Origin: Natronorubrum aibiense
GTDB lineage: Archaea; Halobacteriota; Halobacteria; Halobacteriales; Natrialbaceae
Reading direction: 5' to 3'
NCBI RefSeq assembly: GCF_009392895.1
Contig: NZ_CP045488.1
Location: 1,426,001 to 1,490,000, forward strand
Length of the DNA: 64,000 nucleotides
Shown: positions 35,218 through 44,891 of the stretch, piece by piece
How the letters are laid out: each line of letters starts with the position of its first letter
Position numbering within the stretch: position 1 is the first letter of the stretch
Translations under genes and position numbers: made by a program
The notes under the pieces: generated by a model
Told to the model about the DNA's origin: nothing
The model's database searches: none
Seen by the model: the letters and a program-made list of their open reading frames with translations, nothing else

Positions 35218-35891
35218 TGTCACCGATTAATACGCTTATTGAGTCCGGCCAGTATCTCATCAATCACTTTGACGAGTTCCTCCGCCTCCTCGGAGAACAC
35301 CTAACGCTCGTCCTCGTCGCGGTGGCGCTTGCAGTTGCCGTTGCAGTACCGCTTGGCATCCTTGCTGAGCGTCACGACTGGACAAAATCCATCATAATGG
35401 GAACAGGTAATGTCGCACAGACAGTGCCGACGCTTGCCATTATCGCTCTGGTCTTCCCACTGCTCGGACTGGGCTTTCTCCCCTCGCTGGTTGGGCTATT
35501 CACTTACGCATTACTACCCATCTTGACAAATACAGTTGCTGGTCTCGAAAACGTCGACGAGAGCACGGTCGAAGCTGCCCGCGGGATGGGTATGACAGAG
35601 AATCAAATACTGCGAAGGATCAAACTTCCACTGGCCGTACCCGTCATCTTCGCCGGAATCCGAACGAGTGCAGTCCTCAGTGTTGGGACTGCTTATCTCG
35701 CGTTCTTTATTGGTGGCGGCGGTCTCGGCGTCTGGGTCATTACCGGGATCTCGCTGTTCAATACCCCCCAACTGCTCGCTGGCGCGATTCCTGGCGCACT
35801 CTTAGCGATTGGCCTTGACTCGTTGTTTGCCTTCATTGAAACTCGCATCAGTGGGGAGACTCACGCCACCCAGTCACCGGCGGCCGGATAG
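35217..35891 (+). CDS. OpuB-type ABC permease 2
   Basis: A 224-residue permease with about five to six helices and the ATPase-docking loop (STVEAARGMGMTENQILRRI). Together with permease 1 it would form the heterodimeric channel. Its ATG overlaps the TAA of the ATPase. Last gene of the transporter operon; the next 206 bases show no gene. Confidence 0.9.
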   Translation: MSPINTLIESGQYLINHFDEFLRLLGEHLTLVLVAVALAVAVAVPLGILAERHDWTKSIIMGTGNVAQTVPTLAIIALVFPLLGLGFLPSLVGLFTYALLPILTNTVAGLENVDESTVEAARGMGMTENQILRRIKLPLAVPVIFAGIRTSAVLSVGTAYLAFFIGGGGLGVWVITGISLFNTPQLLAGAIPGALLAIGLDSLFAFIETRISGETHATQSPAAG

Positions 35892-36097
35892 TACTCGAGC
35901 GGTCTTCGGCAGTCACTCTCGAAGACGACTCGAGGATCTCTCTTGGCAACGACAGCTGCCCACGGATGATCTCACATCGATCCTGATCTCAAGACCGATT
36001 GATCTCGAGACCGGTCTTACCCCTCGAGAGAACGGAAACCATCAAAAGGAACCACCGAACGAAGCACCTTTACGACCATCTCTGAAACCCAGAGGCA

Positions 36098-36652
36098 ATG
36101 TGGCCCTGGGGACACCTCGCTGTCGCGTACTTGGTATATTCGATGTACCAGCAACGCACTGACCAACGCCCACGAGCGCTGCCGGTGATCGTCTTAGCGA
36201 TCGGGTCTCAATTTCCAGATCTGATCGATAAGCCGTTCGCTTGGTCTTTCGATATTCTTCCTGGCGGACGGACGCTCACCCATTCCGTATTCTTCGCTCT
36301 GTTATTGTTGCCAGCTGTCTATCTCGTCGCGCTCCGGTTCAAGCGATCCGATATCGGAACTGCGTTCGCCATCGGACACGTCTCTCACCTGCTCGCGGAT
36401 ATCCCTCCAGCTACTCTTTTGACAGCCGACGGATCTGCACTCACTTTTCTGTTCTGGCCTTTCCTCGAGCCACCCGCCTACGAATCAGTGGATGGCATTC
36501 TCGCTGGTTTCCTGCGGTACTCGATGGGCTGGTATGAGTGGGCTCAACTCGGCCTCGTTCTTGGTGCGCTCATCGTCTGGTATCGTGATGGAACGCCTGG
36601 GATTGGATATATGAAACGCAGCGTCACTCATCTCGCCGAAAAAGCAGTGTAA
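36098..36652 (+). CDS. membrane-bound metal-dependent hydrolase, DUF457/YdjM type
   Basis: A 184-residue paralogue of 1029-1568 (MWPWGHLAVAYLVYSMYQQ, IGSQFPDLIDKPFAW, GGRTLTHSVFF, IGHVSHLLADIPP). Four or so membrane segments with the His/Asp pattern of the family. Substrate unknown. It stands alone between the ABC operon and the amidase. Confidence 0.82.
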   Translation: MWPWGHLAVAYLVYSMYQQRTDQRPRALPVIVLAIGSQFPDLIDKPFAWSFDILPGGRTLTHSVFFALLLLPAVYLVALRFKRSDIGTAFAIGHVSHLLADIPPATLLTADGSALTFLFWPFLEPPAYESVDGILAGFLRYSMGWYEWAQLGLVLGALIVWYRDGTPGIGYMKRSVTHLAEKAV

Positions 36653-36807
36653 AATAGCTGTACTGACGGAACCGAAAAATCAGAATTCCTCTTAGTTTCG
36701 CTCTATCTGGAATTCGTTTTGTTGCTTTTCATCACTTTGATTGGGAATATACAGTTCAATTCGTCACGGAAAAATAATTATTAGTTAGTGATTTAAACCA
36801 ATATACT

Positions 36808-38418
36808 ATGTCAGAGGATCACAATCAACGTGATAGAAAGGATGGACACAGGAGGCGGAGCTACCTCAAGGGAATGCTCGCTGGAAGTACAGTTCCCTTC
36901 AGTCTCAGTGGCGAAGTGGGAGCAAAAAAAGGAGATCGAAGTGATCCTCAAGAAACTGCGGGAGATAATGAGCAGATCCACAACTGCTTCACTTCGACGA
37001 TAACGCTTACCAGACAGGTTCGGGATGGCGAGGTGTCTCCAGTCGAACTCGTTGATCGGTACCTCGAGCGGATTGACGAGCGTGATGACGATCTGAATGC
37101 ATTCATCACGCTGACGCCGGACCGTGCTCGCGAAGCCGCACAGGAAGCCGAGCAAGCGGTCGAGAACGGAGAAGACCTTGGTCCGTTGCATGGCGTCCCG
37201 TTTGCAATCAAGGACAATCAGGAACTGAGTGGTGTGCGGTATACAGGGGGATCGCTGGCGTTTGAGGACCGAATCGCCGAGAATACTACTCACTCCGTTC
37301 AACAGCTACTTGACGCAGGGGCGATCCCCCTCGGGAAAACGAATCTGCCCGAGTTCGGATATATGGGCAAAACAGATAATTTGCTCGTCGGCCCTACGTC
37401 AACGCCGTTCGACCTCGAACGGAATGCGGGTGGTTCCTCAGGTGGCAGTGCCGCAGCGGTTGCCGACGGACTTCTCCCGTTTGCGACCGGGACTGACGGT
37501 GCCGGGTCGATTCGGATTCCGGCCTCGTTCACCGGGACGTATGGGCTGAAGCTCACGTTTCGACGAATCGCGTCCCCGGACGGGTCCCCGTTCAGACCGG
37601 GGCAGACGTTCTTCCACCATAGTGTACTGACCAGGACAGTTGCCGAAGCGGCGCTTGTGCTCTCGGTGATGGCTGGCCCTAGTAATAGAGACCCCCACAC
37701 GAAGCCAGATGACGTCGACTATATCGGTGCGCTCGACCAGGGCGTCGAGGGGCTCTCGATCGCGTACAGTCCAGATCTTGGTGTCTTTCCCGTTGACGAG
37801 CGAGTACGGAATGTCGTCGGTGAGGCTGTCGAGACGATTACCGAAGCCGGCGCGGAGGTGGAAGAGGTCGATGTCGACCTCGGACTCAGCTATGAGGAAC
37901 TCATGGAAACGGTGGCAATCAAGTGGGACGTGTCGTACGCGACGCTTGCTGACTCCTTCGCCGAGGATCCTGGAATCGATATGACCGGCGAGGACAGCGA
38001 CCTCTTTCCGGATGAACTCCTCGAGATTGTCGAGGACGGTAGAGAGCTTAGCGGAGTAGACGTAGTTGGCAATCAGAACAACCGTACGGCAGTATTGAAC
38101 GGAATCGCGTCAGTGTTCGACGAACATGATCTTCTTGTCACGCCGACGCTTGCAGTGCCACCGATCCGGAACGATGAACTCGGGCCGACCGAGATCGAGG
38201 GCGTCGAGACGGATCCAATTATCGGATGGCTTCTCACGGTGGTATTTAATTTGACCGGCAATCCAGCAGCATCGGTTCCAGCGGGGCTGACTGATGAAGG
38301 ACTACCGGTTGGCATGCAAGTGGTCGGTCCCCACCTCGGCGACGAGCAGGTCATCGCCGCGAGCGCAGCGTACGAAGAGGTAAATCCCTGGTTCGACGAG
38401 TATCCGGCCTTTCAGTGA
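36808..38418 (+). CDS. amidase-signature enzyme, probably exported
   Basis: A 536-residue amidase. The Ser-cisSer-Lys triad is visible: Lys in PFAIKDNQELSG, the cis-Ser in GGSSGGSAAAVADG and the nucleophile in GTDGAGSIRIPASFTG. The first 45 residues hold a basic stretch (GHRRRSYLKGMLAGSTVPFS) that resembles a Tat signal, so the enzyme may act outside the cell. It hydrolyses amides to acid and ammonia. The next gene encodes an FNT channel, which could move a small product or ammonium/nitrite-like anion. Confidence 0.9.
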   Translation: MSEDHNQRDRKDGHRRRSYLKGMLAGSTVPFSLSGEVGAKKGDRSDPQETAGDNEQIHNCFTSTITLTRQVRDGEVSPVELVDRYLERIDERDDDLNAFITLTPDRAREAAQEAEQAVENGEDLGPLHGVPFAIKDNQELSGVRYTGGSLAFEDRIAENTTHSVQQLLDAGAIPLGKTNLPEFGYMGKTDNLLVGPTSTPFDLERNAGGSSGGSAAAVADGLLPFATGTDGAGSIRIPASFTGTYGLKLTFRRIASPDGSPFRPGQTFFHHSVLTRTVAEAALVLSVMAGPSNRDPHTKPDDVDYIGALDQGVEGLSIAYSPDLGVFPVDERVRNVVGEAVETITEAGAEVEEVDVDLGLSYEELMETVAIKWDVSYATLADSFAEDPGIDMTGEDSDLFPDELLEIVEDGRELSGVDVVGNQNNRTAVLNGIASVFDEHDLLVTPTLAVPPIRNDELGPTEIEGVETDPIIGWLLTVVFNLTGNPAASVPAGLTDEGLPVGMQVVGPHLGDEQVIAASAAYEEVNPWFDEYPAFQ

Positions 38419-38531
38419 CATCCTCCACGGGAAGGGGACTCTCTCGCTGTCAAAGGTAGGCGCGATACCTCGGATCACTAAGGGAAAGATTTGGATACCG
38501 TGCTGGAAAACGCTAGGAGTAGTGGACAATT

Positions 38532-39341
38532 ATGAGTGATCCGAGACCAGAGGTAAGCGATACCACAGAGCAAAAGACATCGCAAGATATCCTCGGGTCG
38601 CTTATCGATGGTGCGCTTCACGAAATGAACCGCGAGCGATCCGGGCTATTGCTCTCTGGGTTCTCGGCAGGTCTCGATATTGGATTCGGGCCGCTGATGA
38701 TGGCGGTAATTCTGACACTCTCGCAAAGTGGGTTTGGCGATCTCACGACGGAATTACTGTTGGCGAGCGTCTATTCCATCGGATTCATGTTCGTAATTCT
38801 TGGACGCTCGGAACTGTTCACTGAACACACCACATTGGCGGTGATACCGGTTCTCGACAAACAGGCATCGATCCAACAGTTGGCTCGTCTCTGGGGGCTG
38901 GTGTACGTCGGAAATATCGTCGGTGGATTTCTGTTTACCCAGCTAGTCGTTCTCCTGATGCCGGGGCTGGGCGTCGTCTCACCGGAAGCTTTCGAGACAA
39001 TCGCGCTCAAACTTGTCAACCACGAGTTACAGTGGATACTCGTCGGTGGCGTCTTTGCGGGATGGTTGATGGGATTGTTGGCGTGGCTGGTCACGGCAGC
39101 CCAAGAGACAACAAGTCGGTTGCTTCTTATTTTAATCGTTACCGGCACGATCGGCATTCTCCATCTCCCGCACTCAATTGCGGGCAACGTCGAGGTCCTT
39201 TTTGGTCTGTTAATGTCCCCTGAAATTTCACTATTGGACTATCTTGCGTTTCTCGTCCTCGCAACCATTGGTAACGCTTTCGGTGGCGGCATTTTCGTCG
39301 CGTTACTCAAATACGGGCATGTCGTTCGTGGCGGAAACTAA
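38532..39341 (+). CDS. formate/nitrite transporter (FNT) family channel
   Basis: A 269-residue protein with six hydrophobic helices and the FNT pattern (SGLLLSGFSAGLDIGFGPLM, FVILGRSELFTEHT, GNIVGGFLF, IAGNVEVLFGLL), closest to the YfdC-like branch. The family forms pentameric channels for formate, nitrite or similar monovalent anions. About 50 bases near its start are repeated at 42236-42285 as a displaced fragment. Confidence 0.88.
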   Translation: MSDPRPEVSDTTEQKTSQDILGSLIDGALHEMNRERSGLLLSGFSAGLDIGFGPLMMAVILTLSQSGFGDLTTELLLASVYSIGFMFVILGRSELFTEHTTLAVIPVLDKQASIQQLARLWGLVYVGNIVGGFLFTQLVVLLMPGLGVVSPEAFETIALKLVNHELQWILVGGVFAGWLMGLLAWLVTAAQETTSRLLLILIVTGTIGILHLPHSIAGNVEVLFGLLMSPEISLLDYLAFLVLATIGNAFGGGIFVALLKYGHVVRGGN

Positions 39342-39568
39342 CAGATCGGTATATTGGAGTCGATGACCATGCGCCGACTCTGCGAAACCGTGATTTCACT
39401 CGAGCAGACCGAACTCAACTGCAATCGAATTCAGGTGCAGCCGAGATCAGCGCTGCTAACACTGTTCTGGACGACAATCTCAGTATCTTCCTCACCCTGA
39501 ATCTGGGGTTTCAAATCCCAATCCGTCGAAACGCACAAGTCATTATCGTACGAATCATTATGTAGAGT

Positions 39569-40966
39569 ATGACCTTCTATGACCGGGATGACGAACTCGC
39601 TGCACTCGAGACTGCGTTCAATTCGCCCGGTCACGATTCCTACGTCGTCTACGGGCGACGCCGCGTCGGGAAAACGGAATTGCTCAAAGAATTCTGTACT
39701 GACCGTCCCCACATATACTATCTTGCAGCTCAGGAAGCCGAACACCGCCAGCGTGAGAAGTTCGTTGAACAAGTCGCCGACACCTTCGACGATCGTGTCC
39801 CACGCATCGACGGTTGGGATGACGCCTTCGAATATCTCGGAGACAAGCTCACGTCGGAACGACATGTCGTTGTCATCGACGAGTTCCCCTATCTGATCGC
39901 GGAGAACGACTCTCTCCCATCGTATATTCAGGCGTTTGTCGACGAACAGCTCCAACACACCGACTCCATGCTCGTGCTCTGTGGCTCGAGTGTGAGTACT
40001 ATGGAGTCAGAGGTACTGGGTCACGAAAGTCCGTTGTACGGCCGTCGAACGGGCCAAATCGATCTCCAGCCGTTCTCGTTTCAACAGGCTCGGGACATCA
40101 TCACGTACGATTTTACAGACGCGATTCGGTCGTACTCGGTTACCGGTGGGACGCCGATGTACCTCACGCTCTTCGACTACGACCGGACACTTGCCGAGAA
40201 CATCCAGACAGAGCTCCTCTCACCGACAGCTGTCCTATACAACGAGCCAGAGTTTCTGTTGCGGACCGAGCTACGAAATCCCGCTCGGTATATGAGTATC
40301 CTCGAGGCGGTTGCGCTGGGCCATACGACACCGAACGAGATTTCAGGAGCGACTGGAATCGATCCAGGACCGTTGTCGAAGTATCTCCAGACACTTCGGC
40401 GACTGCGACTCATTGACCGCGAAGTTCCCGTCACAGCGTCCAGTCAGAAGTCCAAACGGTCCCAGTATCGTGTCGCCGATGAATTCCTGCGTTTCTGGTT
40501 CCGATATGTCGAGCCGAACCGCTCCAGTATCGAAGAAGCGCCGACTATCGTCTTCGACGGCACCATCGAACCCAATCTTCCCACCCACGTTGCAACCACG
40601 TTCGAGGACGTCTGTCAAGAGGCCGTCTGGGAGGCAATTCGACGCGGTGAATTCGACCTGTACTCCAAGGTCGGGCGATGGTGGTACGGCGAAGAAGAGG
40701 TCGACATCGTTGGTCTTGCACCCGACGACGATCGAATCCTGCTTGCCGAGTGCAAGTGGACTGCCGAGCCTGTCGGATACGCACTCGTCGAGAGCCTTCG
40801 GGCTAAAGCCGAAAACGTTCGATGGGGACCAGGAGATCGAGAAGAGCGGTATGCCCTCTTCTCGAGAAGTGGGTTCGTTGATGGACTCGAAGACGATCTT
40901 GACGGCAATTGGTCGCTATTCAGTATCGACGACCTTGATATGCTATTTTCGAACGATCGTTTGTGA
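39569..40966 (+). CDS. archaeal ATPase with DUF234 nuclease-like domain
   Basis: A 465-residue paralogue of 23907-25331. Walker A GRRRVGKTELLKEF near residue 28, Walker B HVVVIDEFPYL near residue 95, a winged helix (TTPNEISGATGIDPGPLSKY, LRRLRLIDREVPVT) and the DUF234 end with EVDIVGLAPDDDRILLAECKW. Acid-acid-ECK residues resemble PD-(D/E)xK nucleases. Function unknown. Single gene after a 227-base gap. Confidence 0.87.
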   Translation: MTFYDRDDELAALETAFNSPGHDSYVVYGRRRVGKTELLKEFCTDRPHIYYLAAQEAEHRQREKFVEQVADTFDDRVPRIDGWDDAFEYLGDKLTSERHVVVIDEFPYLIAENDSLPSYIQAFVDEQLQHTDSMLVLCGSSVSTMESEVLGHESPLYGRRTGQIDLQPFSFQQARDIITYDFTDAIRSYSVTGGTPMYLTLFDYDRTLAENIQTELLSPTAVLYNEPEFLLRTELRNPARYMSILEAVALGHTTPNEISGATGIDPGPLSKYLQTLRRLRLIDREVPVTASSQKSKRSQYRVADEFLRFWFRYVEPNRSSIEEAPTIVFDGTIEPNLPTHVATTFEDVCQEAVWEAIRRGEFDLYSKVGRWWYGEEEVDIVGLAPDDDRILLAECKWTAEPVGYALVESLRAKAENVRWGPGDREERYALFSRSGFVDGLEDDLDGNWSLFSIDDLDMLFSNDRL

Positions 40967-41247
40967 GTGATGGACTGCTGGCATACAGATTCCGTATCTG
41001 ACTGAGAAAATCGGACTCTGAGCGAGCGCATTCTGAGATCAAATCCAGCAAGAATCGCAAGACGATATCGAGCTGAATGAGGAGACACTATCGATTTTCA
41101 TTACATCAGCACGAGTGCCTCTGCAGTCGAAAAGAGTCACTCCCTACCCTCCGAGTCGGATGCCTGTAGATGAGATAGTAGAAAGCGAAATTCGATATGA
41201 GACGAAAGGCCTCAACCTATATTAAGTTAGGGCGTGAACTGTAGCCT

Positions 41248-41790
41248 ATGACCGATGACGAATCGAATTCTGAGAAGGGGCTTATGGAACGACAGATTAC
41301 GGGCGAAGACCGTGTGCGGATGGTCGCTCGGCAGCTGTCGGAGCCGCGGACGGCAAACTGGATTGCTTCCGAAGCGGACTGGTCACACGAGCCGACCAAG
41401 CGTGTCCTCGAACGGCTCGTCGACGATGGAATCCTCCACCGGGATGATGGTGGAACCCACACCACATACTACCCTGATTACCGTCGTCAAGCGATGCAGG
41501 AAGCGATGCGACTTCGGGACAGCGGGCACACGGTCGAGGAGCTCACGGATCGTCTCGCCGAAATGAAAGCACAGATCCGAGACTGGAAGGACGAATTCGA
41601 CGTCGAGTCACCGAATCAACTTCGAGGAACGCTTGCCGACGAGACCCTTGACGCCACCAAAGAAGATCGTCGCCGTGAGATCGCACGCGAGTGGGAGCAC
41701 CTCCAGCGTCGCATCCGTATTGTCGGGTTCGCCATCCGCGAATGGGATTTCTTGGCCCCAACGACAGAGCCTGCCAATGCCTACAGCTAA
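41248..41790 (+). CDS. winged-HTH protein, DUF7342-like, with downstream partner
   Basis: A 180-residue protein. The winged helix (residues about 15-75: DRVRMVARQLSEPRTANWIA, KRVLERLVDDGILHRDDGGT) is followed by a helical, charged region. It precedes the TumE-like gene by three bases, an arrangement seen in haloarchaeal HTH/TumE pairs. Likely the DNA-binding antitoxin of a toxin-antitoxin unit; the paralogue at 2030-2539 is unpaired. Confidence 0.7.
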   Translation: MTDDESNSEKGLMERQITGEDRVRMVARQLSEPRTANWIASEADWSHEPTKRVLERLVDDGILHRDDGGTHTTYYPDYRRQAMQEAMRLRDSGHTVEELTDRLAEMKAQIRDWKDEFDVESPNQLRGTLADETLDATKEDRRREIAREWEHLQRRIRIVGFAIREWDFLAPTTEPANAYS

Positions 41791-41793
41791 CAG

Positions 41794-42237
41794 ATGTCTG
41801 TCCCACATCCAGGTGGTGACCCAAATGCGAATTTGTATGCGCAACTGAAGCGAGATGTCCTTGACCGTGTGCCACAGATCACGGCGGTTGAGTACGTTCC
41901 GGACGATATAGAGGCCAAGCAGTTGCGAGCGGTTTTCGACCCGAACCTTCTTGTTCCGCCAACAGGGCCTGATTCGCCAGAACTGACTGTCAAGTGGTAT
42001 CGCCAAGACCCACACGATTGGTTCCGTATCAACTACACCGACCCAAACACGGGCTTCCACGCTGGCTGGCACCAAGACGAGGATCATCCCGATTTTGGTC
42101 GGGCGCATTTCCAGTACACGGCCGCCGATAAAAAGGGCCGATGGTGCATAACATTCGAACACGAGACACCATCTCTGATTCTCTGGGAAATCGTCGAAGA
42201 ACGCCTCGAGGATGTTCGTCCAACATATCGTGAGTAA
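41794..42237 (+). CDS. TumE-like putative toxin
   Basis: A 147-residue protein. The segment LTVKWYRQDPHDWFRINYTD and on through GFHAGWHQDEDHPDFGRAHFQY is compatible with the short YRY/H-rich domain of TumE (DUF6516) toxins, and the end reads PSLILWEIVEERLEDVRPTY. Starts three bases after the HTH gene. Its TAA stop lies at the left edge of a 50-base stretch copied from the FNT gene, so the natural 3' end may have been replaced. Confidence 0.55.
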   Translation: MSVPHPGGDPNANLYAQLKRDVLDRVPQITAVEYVPDDIEAKQLRAVFDPNLLVPPTGPDSPELTVKWYRQDPHDWFRINYTDPNTGFHAGWHQDEDHPDFGRAHFQYTAADKKGRWCITFEHETPSLILWEIVEERLEDVRPTYRE

Positions 42238-42285
42238 GCGATACCACAGAGCAAAGAACATCGCAAGATATCCTCGAGTCGCTTA
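42236..42285. repeat. displaced fragment of the FNT gene
   Basis: TAAGCGATACCACAGAGCAA and the next 30 bases match 38554-38603 (codons 8-24 of the FNT gene) with three mismatches. It is out of frame context here and joins the end of the TumE-like gene to the 3' end of the glycosyltransferase. A recombination scar. Confidence 0.8.
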
Positions 42286-43194
42286 TTCATCACAAACCAT
42301 TTCATCAAGACGACTATAGCTCTGAACCAATTTGAGGAGATATTCAATACAAAACAGTAGTATTATTTCTGGAATCGTTACCTCTACCCGATTTGTGAAC
42401 CGATCTCGAAGCCGGAACGGGCTTGGAGGAAGGTAGTGGATCGGATGTAGTGGATGTGGTGTCTCGTATCGATCACTATGATATCGTCGTAACTGCATTG
42501 AGCCCTTTCCAATCCGCTGAGCCTTCTTCAACCACGACGTTGACGATACTCGCGCAGGATGCTCAAGAACGATCTCATCCGTATACGCCATTTGGAACCC
42601 AGCGTCACGCACCCGGTGTCCAAATTCTTTATCACCACCTGAAACAAGACGATGGTCAAAGTTGCCGACCTCATCGAAAACCTGCTGGCGGACTATAAGG
42701 CTGCATGTCGGAGCGAACCCATCCTTTTCAATATATTTTTCAACAGGTAAACCAAGCGCCAAGTCATATTTCGACCAAATTGTTGGACCTGATTCTGGAG
42801 TGTATATGCGGGTTTTGCATCCGATATAATCCGCCGTTGTGCTATCAAGAACATCTTCTATGCTTTTCAGCCATGATTGCTTGACGGTCATATCGGCATC
42901 AATAAACGCGATAACCTCTCCAGTTGCGTGTTTTATACCTTTATTTCGGGCTGCATAGGAACTCTGTATCTCATCTTCAATAATATGTGACACGATCTCC
43001 GGGTAGGAATCTGCAAATGACTGTATCACAATTGGCGTTTGATCGGTAGACCCGTTGTCAACAACTAGAACTTCAAATCTGTCTTGTGGGTAGTCTACGT
43101 CCACTACGGAGGTGAGTGTCTCACGTATCCCTTCTGGATCGTTATATACTGGACAAATCACAGAAATAAAACAGCCGTCATCATCCCCAGACAT
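42283..43194 (-). CDS. family 2 glycosyltransferase
   Basis: A 303-residue GT2 enzyme with the GT-A fold: FISVICPVYNDPEGIRETLT, VLVVDNGSTDQTP, GEVIAFIDADMTVKQSWL (DxD-like metal site) and VSGGDKEFGHRVRDAGF (ED-like acceptor site). The last 40 residues contain a hydrophobic helix (VTIPEIILLFCIEYLL). It adds a sugar to a lipid or glycan and could belong to the N-glycan pathway of the aglF/aglM genes, though it is distant from them here. Coding is AT-rich relative to neighbours. Confidence 0.85.
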   Translation of the reverse strand: MSGDDDGCFISVICPVYNDPEGIRETLTSVVDVDYPQDRFEVLVVDNGSTDQTPIVIQSFADSYPEIVSHIIEDEIQSSYAARNKGIKHATGEVIAFIDADMTVKQSWLKSIEDVLDSTTADYIGCKTRIYTPESGPTIWSKYDLALGLPVEKYIEKDGFAPTCSLIVRQQVFDEVGNFDHRLVSGGDKEFGHRVRDAGFQMAYTDEIVLEHPARVSSTSWLKKAQRIGKGSMQLRRYHSDRYETPHPLHPIHYLPPSPFRLRDRFTNRVEVTIPEIILLFCIEYLLKLVQSYSRLDEMVCDE

Positions 43195-43509
43195 TGTTTT
43201 TGATACTTGTTCTCAACAGTAATAATATTGCGATGGACTTACTGACCCTCTCGGTTTGTCTCTCGCGATAGGGCTGTGGCTCGGTCAAACAGGTCTCATC
43301 GCCAGCCAAGTCACTGGCGTGCGTGTATTCTCTACTCGAGCAGGCAGATCCCCGCTGCACTCGCGTTCTGGTTGCGACTGAAAGGTAGAGATGATTTCAC
43401 AGCCTGGCTTTGAGCGCTTTTCTTCCGGCTTTTTGCAAGCGTGTGCGCGTAGCTGGAAACGCTCGAAGATACTGTGTGAGTTTGCCCTTCGAGACGGCTG
43501 CTGGGGCCG
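43195..43509. other. gene-free stretch
   Basis: No convincing gene on either strand. The part near 43195-43250 is AT-rich and probably holds the promoter of the glycosyltransferase gene; the remainder lies 3' of the symporter gene. Confidence 0.4.
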
Positions 43510-44817
43510 TCAGTCGTCGTCCGCAGTCGGCGTCGGCACGTCTACTTCCGTCCAGACAGTTGACGCGCGGTCGATCTTGTCGTTCCAGTCAGCAACGAGC
43601 GTCGTCACTGCGAGATCGCCAGTGACGTTGTTCATTGTCCGAAGTCGATCAAGGATCGGATCAACGCCAGCCACCATTCCGACAACCTCGAGTGGCAAGC
43701 CGAGTTGGGTAAGAATCATCGTCAGCATGATCAGGCCACTCCCTGGAACGCCCGCAGTGCCGATGCTTGCCAGAAGCGCTGTCATAACCACGGTCAGTTG
43801 TTCTCCGAGGGTCAGTGTTTGACCGACCATGTTGGCAGCGAAAATCGCTGCAACCCCCTGATACATTGCCGTTCCGTCCATGTTGATCGTTGCTCCGAGT
43901 GGCAGTGAGAAACTGTAGACTTCCTCATCGACACCGAAGTTCTCATCGGCGTCATTCATTGTCACTGGCAGCGTCCCGCTGCTAGAGCGAATACTCAGAG
44001 CGGTTACCATTGCCTCCTTGGCTCCCTTGAGGAAATCTAGTGGGGACTCTCGGAGTAGTCCCCACTGAATGACGAGCAGATACGTGAATCCGATGTGGAG
44101 CGCGACTGCGAGGGTAAGCGCTCCGATGAGTTTAGCGAACGGAGCAATCGCGTCAGCACCGGATTGTCCGAACGTCGTTGCCATCAGGGCAAACACGCCG
44201 ATGACGCCGTACTCCATGACGCCCCAGACGATTTTGAACATCGCCTCTGCGCCGGTTTCGGCGAGTTCGAACACCGTTTGAACCCCGTCGTGGACCGGCG
44301 TCCCAACGTCGTATTCGTCCTGCAAATAGGCGAGTGCGAGGCCAAAGGCAATGACGAAGAAGATCGTTGGAAGGACGTTTCCGTCGGCCATCGCTCCAAT
44401 TGGGTTCGTCGGGACGATATTCATGAAGACATCGACCATGTCGGGTGCCTCCTTGGTCTCGACGCTCGCATCCGCCACTTCGAGCCCGATGCCGGGATTG
44501 ATCAGGTTCCCGACCAACAGACCGAACCCGATCGCGATAGCGGTGGTAGCCAGATACAGTACCACGATCTGTGATCCGATTTTTCCGAGACTGGAGGGTG
44601 AGAGCCGTCGAGCACCCATAAGGAGTGTGAAAATGATAATCGGAATCACGATCATCTGGAGTAGTCGAACGAACAGTTCACCGAGCGGTTCGAGCCGCGT
44701 GGCTGGTTCGCCAACAGTCAGACCAAGTAGGGATCCGAGTACGAACGCGATTCCAATTCGATAGATTATTGGAACAGATCGATACCGATCGTATAGTTGG
44801 CGGATAGAACTCGCCAT
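43510..44817 (-). CDS. dicarboxylate/amino-acid:cation symporter (DAACS)
   Basis: A 435-residue symporter of the GltP/DctA family with eight helices and two re-entrant hairpins. Motifs: ALSIRSSSGTLPVTMND (HP1), LGATINMDGTAMYQ (TM7 NMDGT sodium site), GTAGVPGSGLIML (HP2) and DPILDRLRTMNNVTGDLA (TM8). Imports glutamate, aspartate or C4-dicarboxylates with Na+ or H+. The ATG at 44817 was preferred over a TTG four codons upstream. Single gene. Confidence 0.92.
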   Translation of the reverse strand: MASSIRQLYDRYRSVPIIYRIGIAFVLGSLLGLTVGEPATRLEPLGELFVRLLQMIVIPIIIFTLLMGARRLSPSSLGKIGSQIVVLYLATTAIAIGFGLLVGNLINPGIGLEVADASVETKEAPDMVDVFMNIVPTNPIGAMADGNVLPTIFFVIAFGLALAYLQDEYDVGTPVHDGVQTVFELAETGAEAMFKIVWGVMEYGVIGVFALMATTFGQSGADAIAPFAKLIGALTLAVALHIGFTYLLVIQWGLLRESPLDFLKGAKEAMVTALSIRSSSGTLPVTMNDADENFGVDEEVYSFSLPLGATINMDGTAMYQGVAAIFAANMVGQTLTLGEQLTVVMTALLASIGTAGVPGSGLIMLTMILTQLGLPLEVVGMVAGVDPILDRLRTMNNVTGDLAVTTLVADWNDKIDRASTVWTEVDVPTPTADDD

Positions 44818-44891
44818 ACATTTTGACAAAAGCTGTAAGATAATAAAAGAAACGATTTAAAATGTATTTCTTGAATCCGTAGGGGTGTGTT

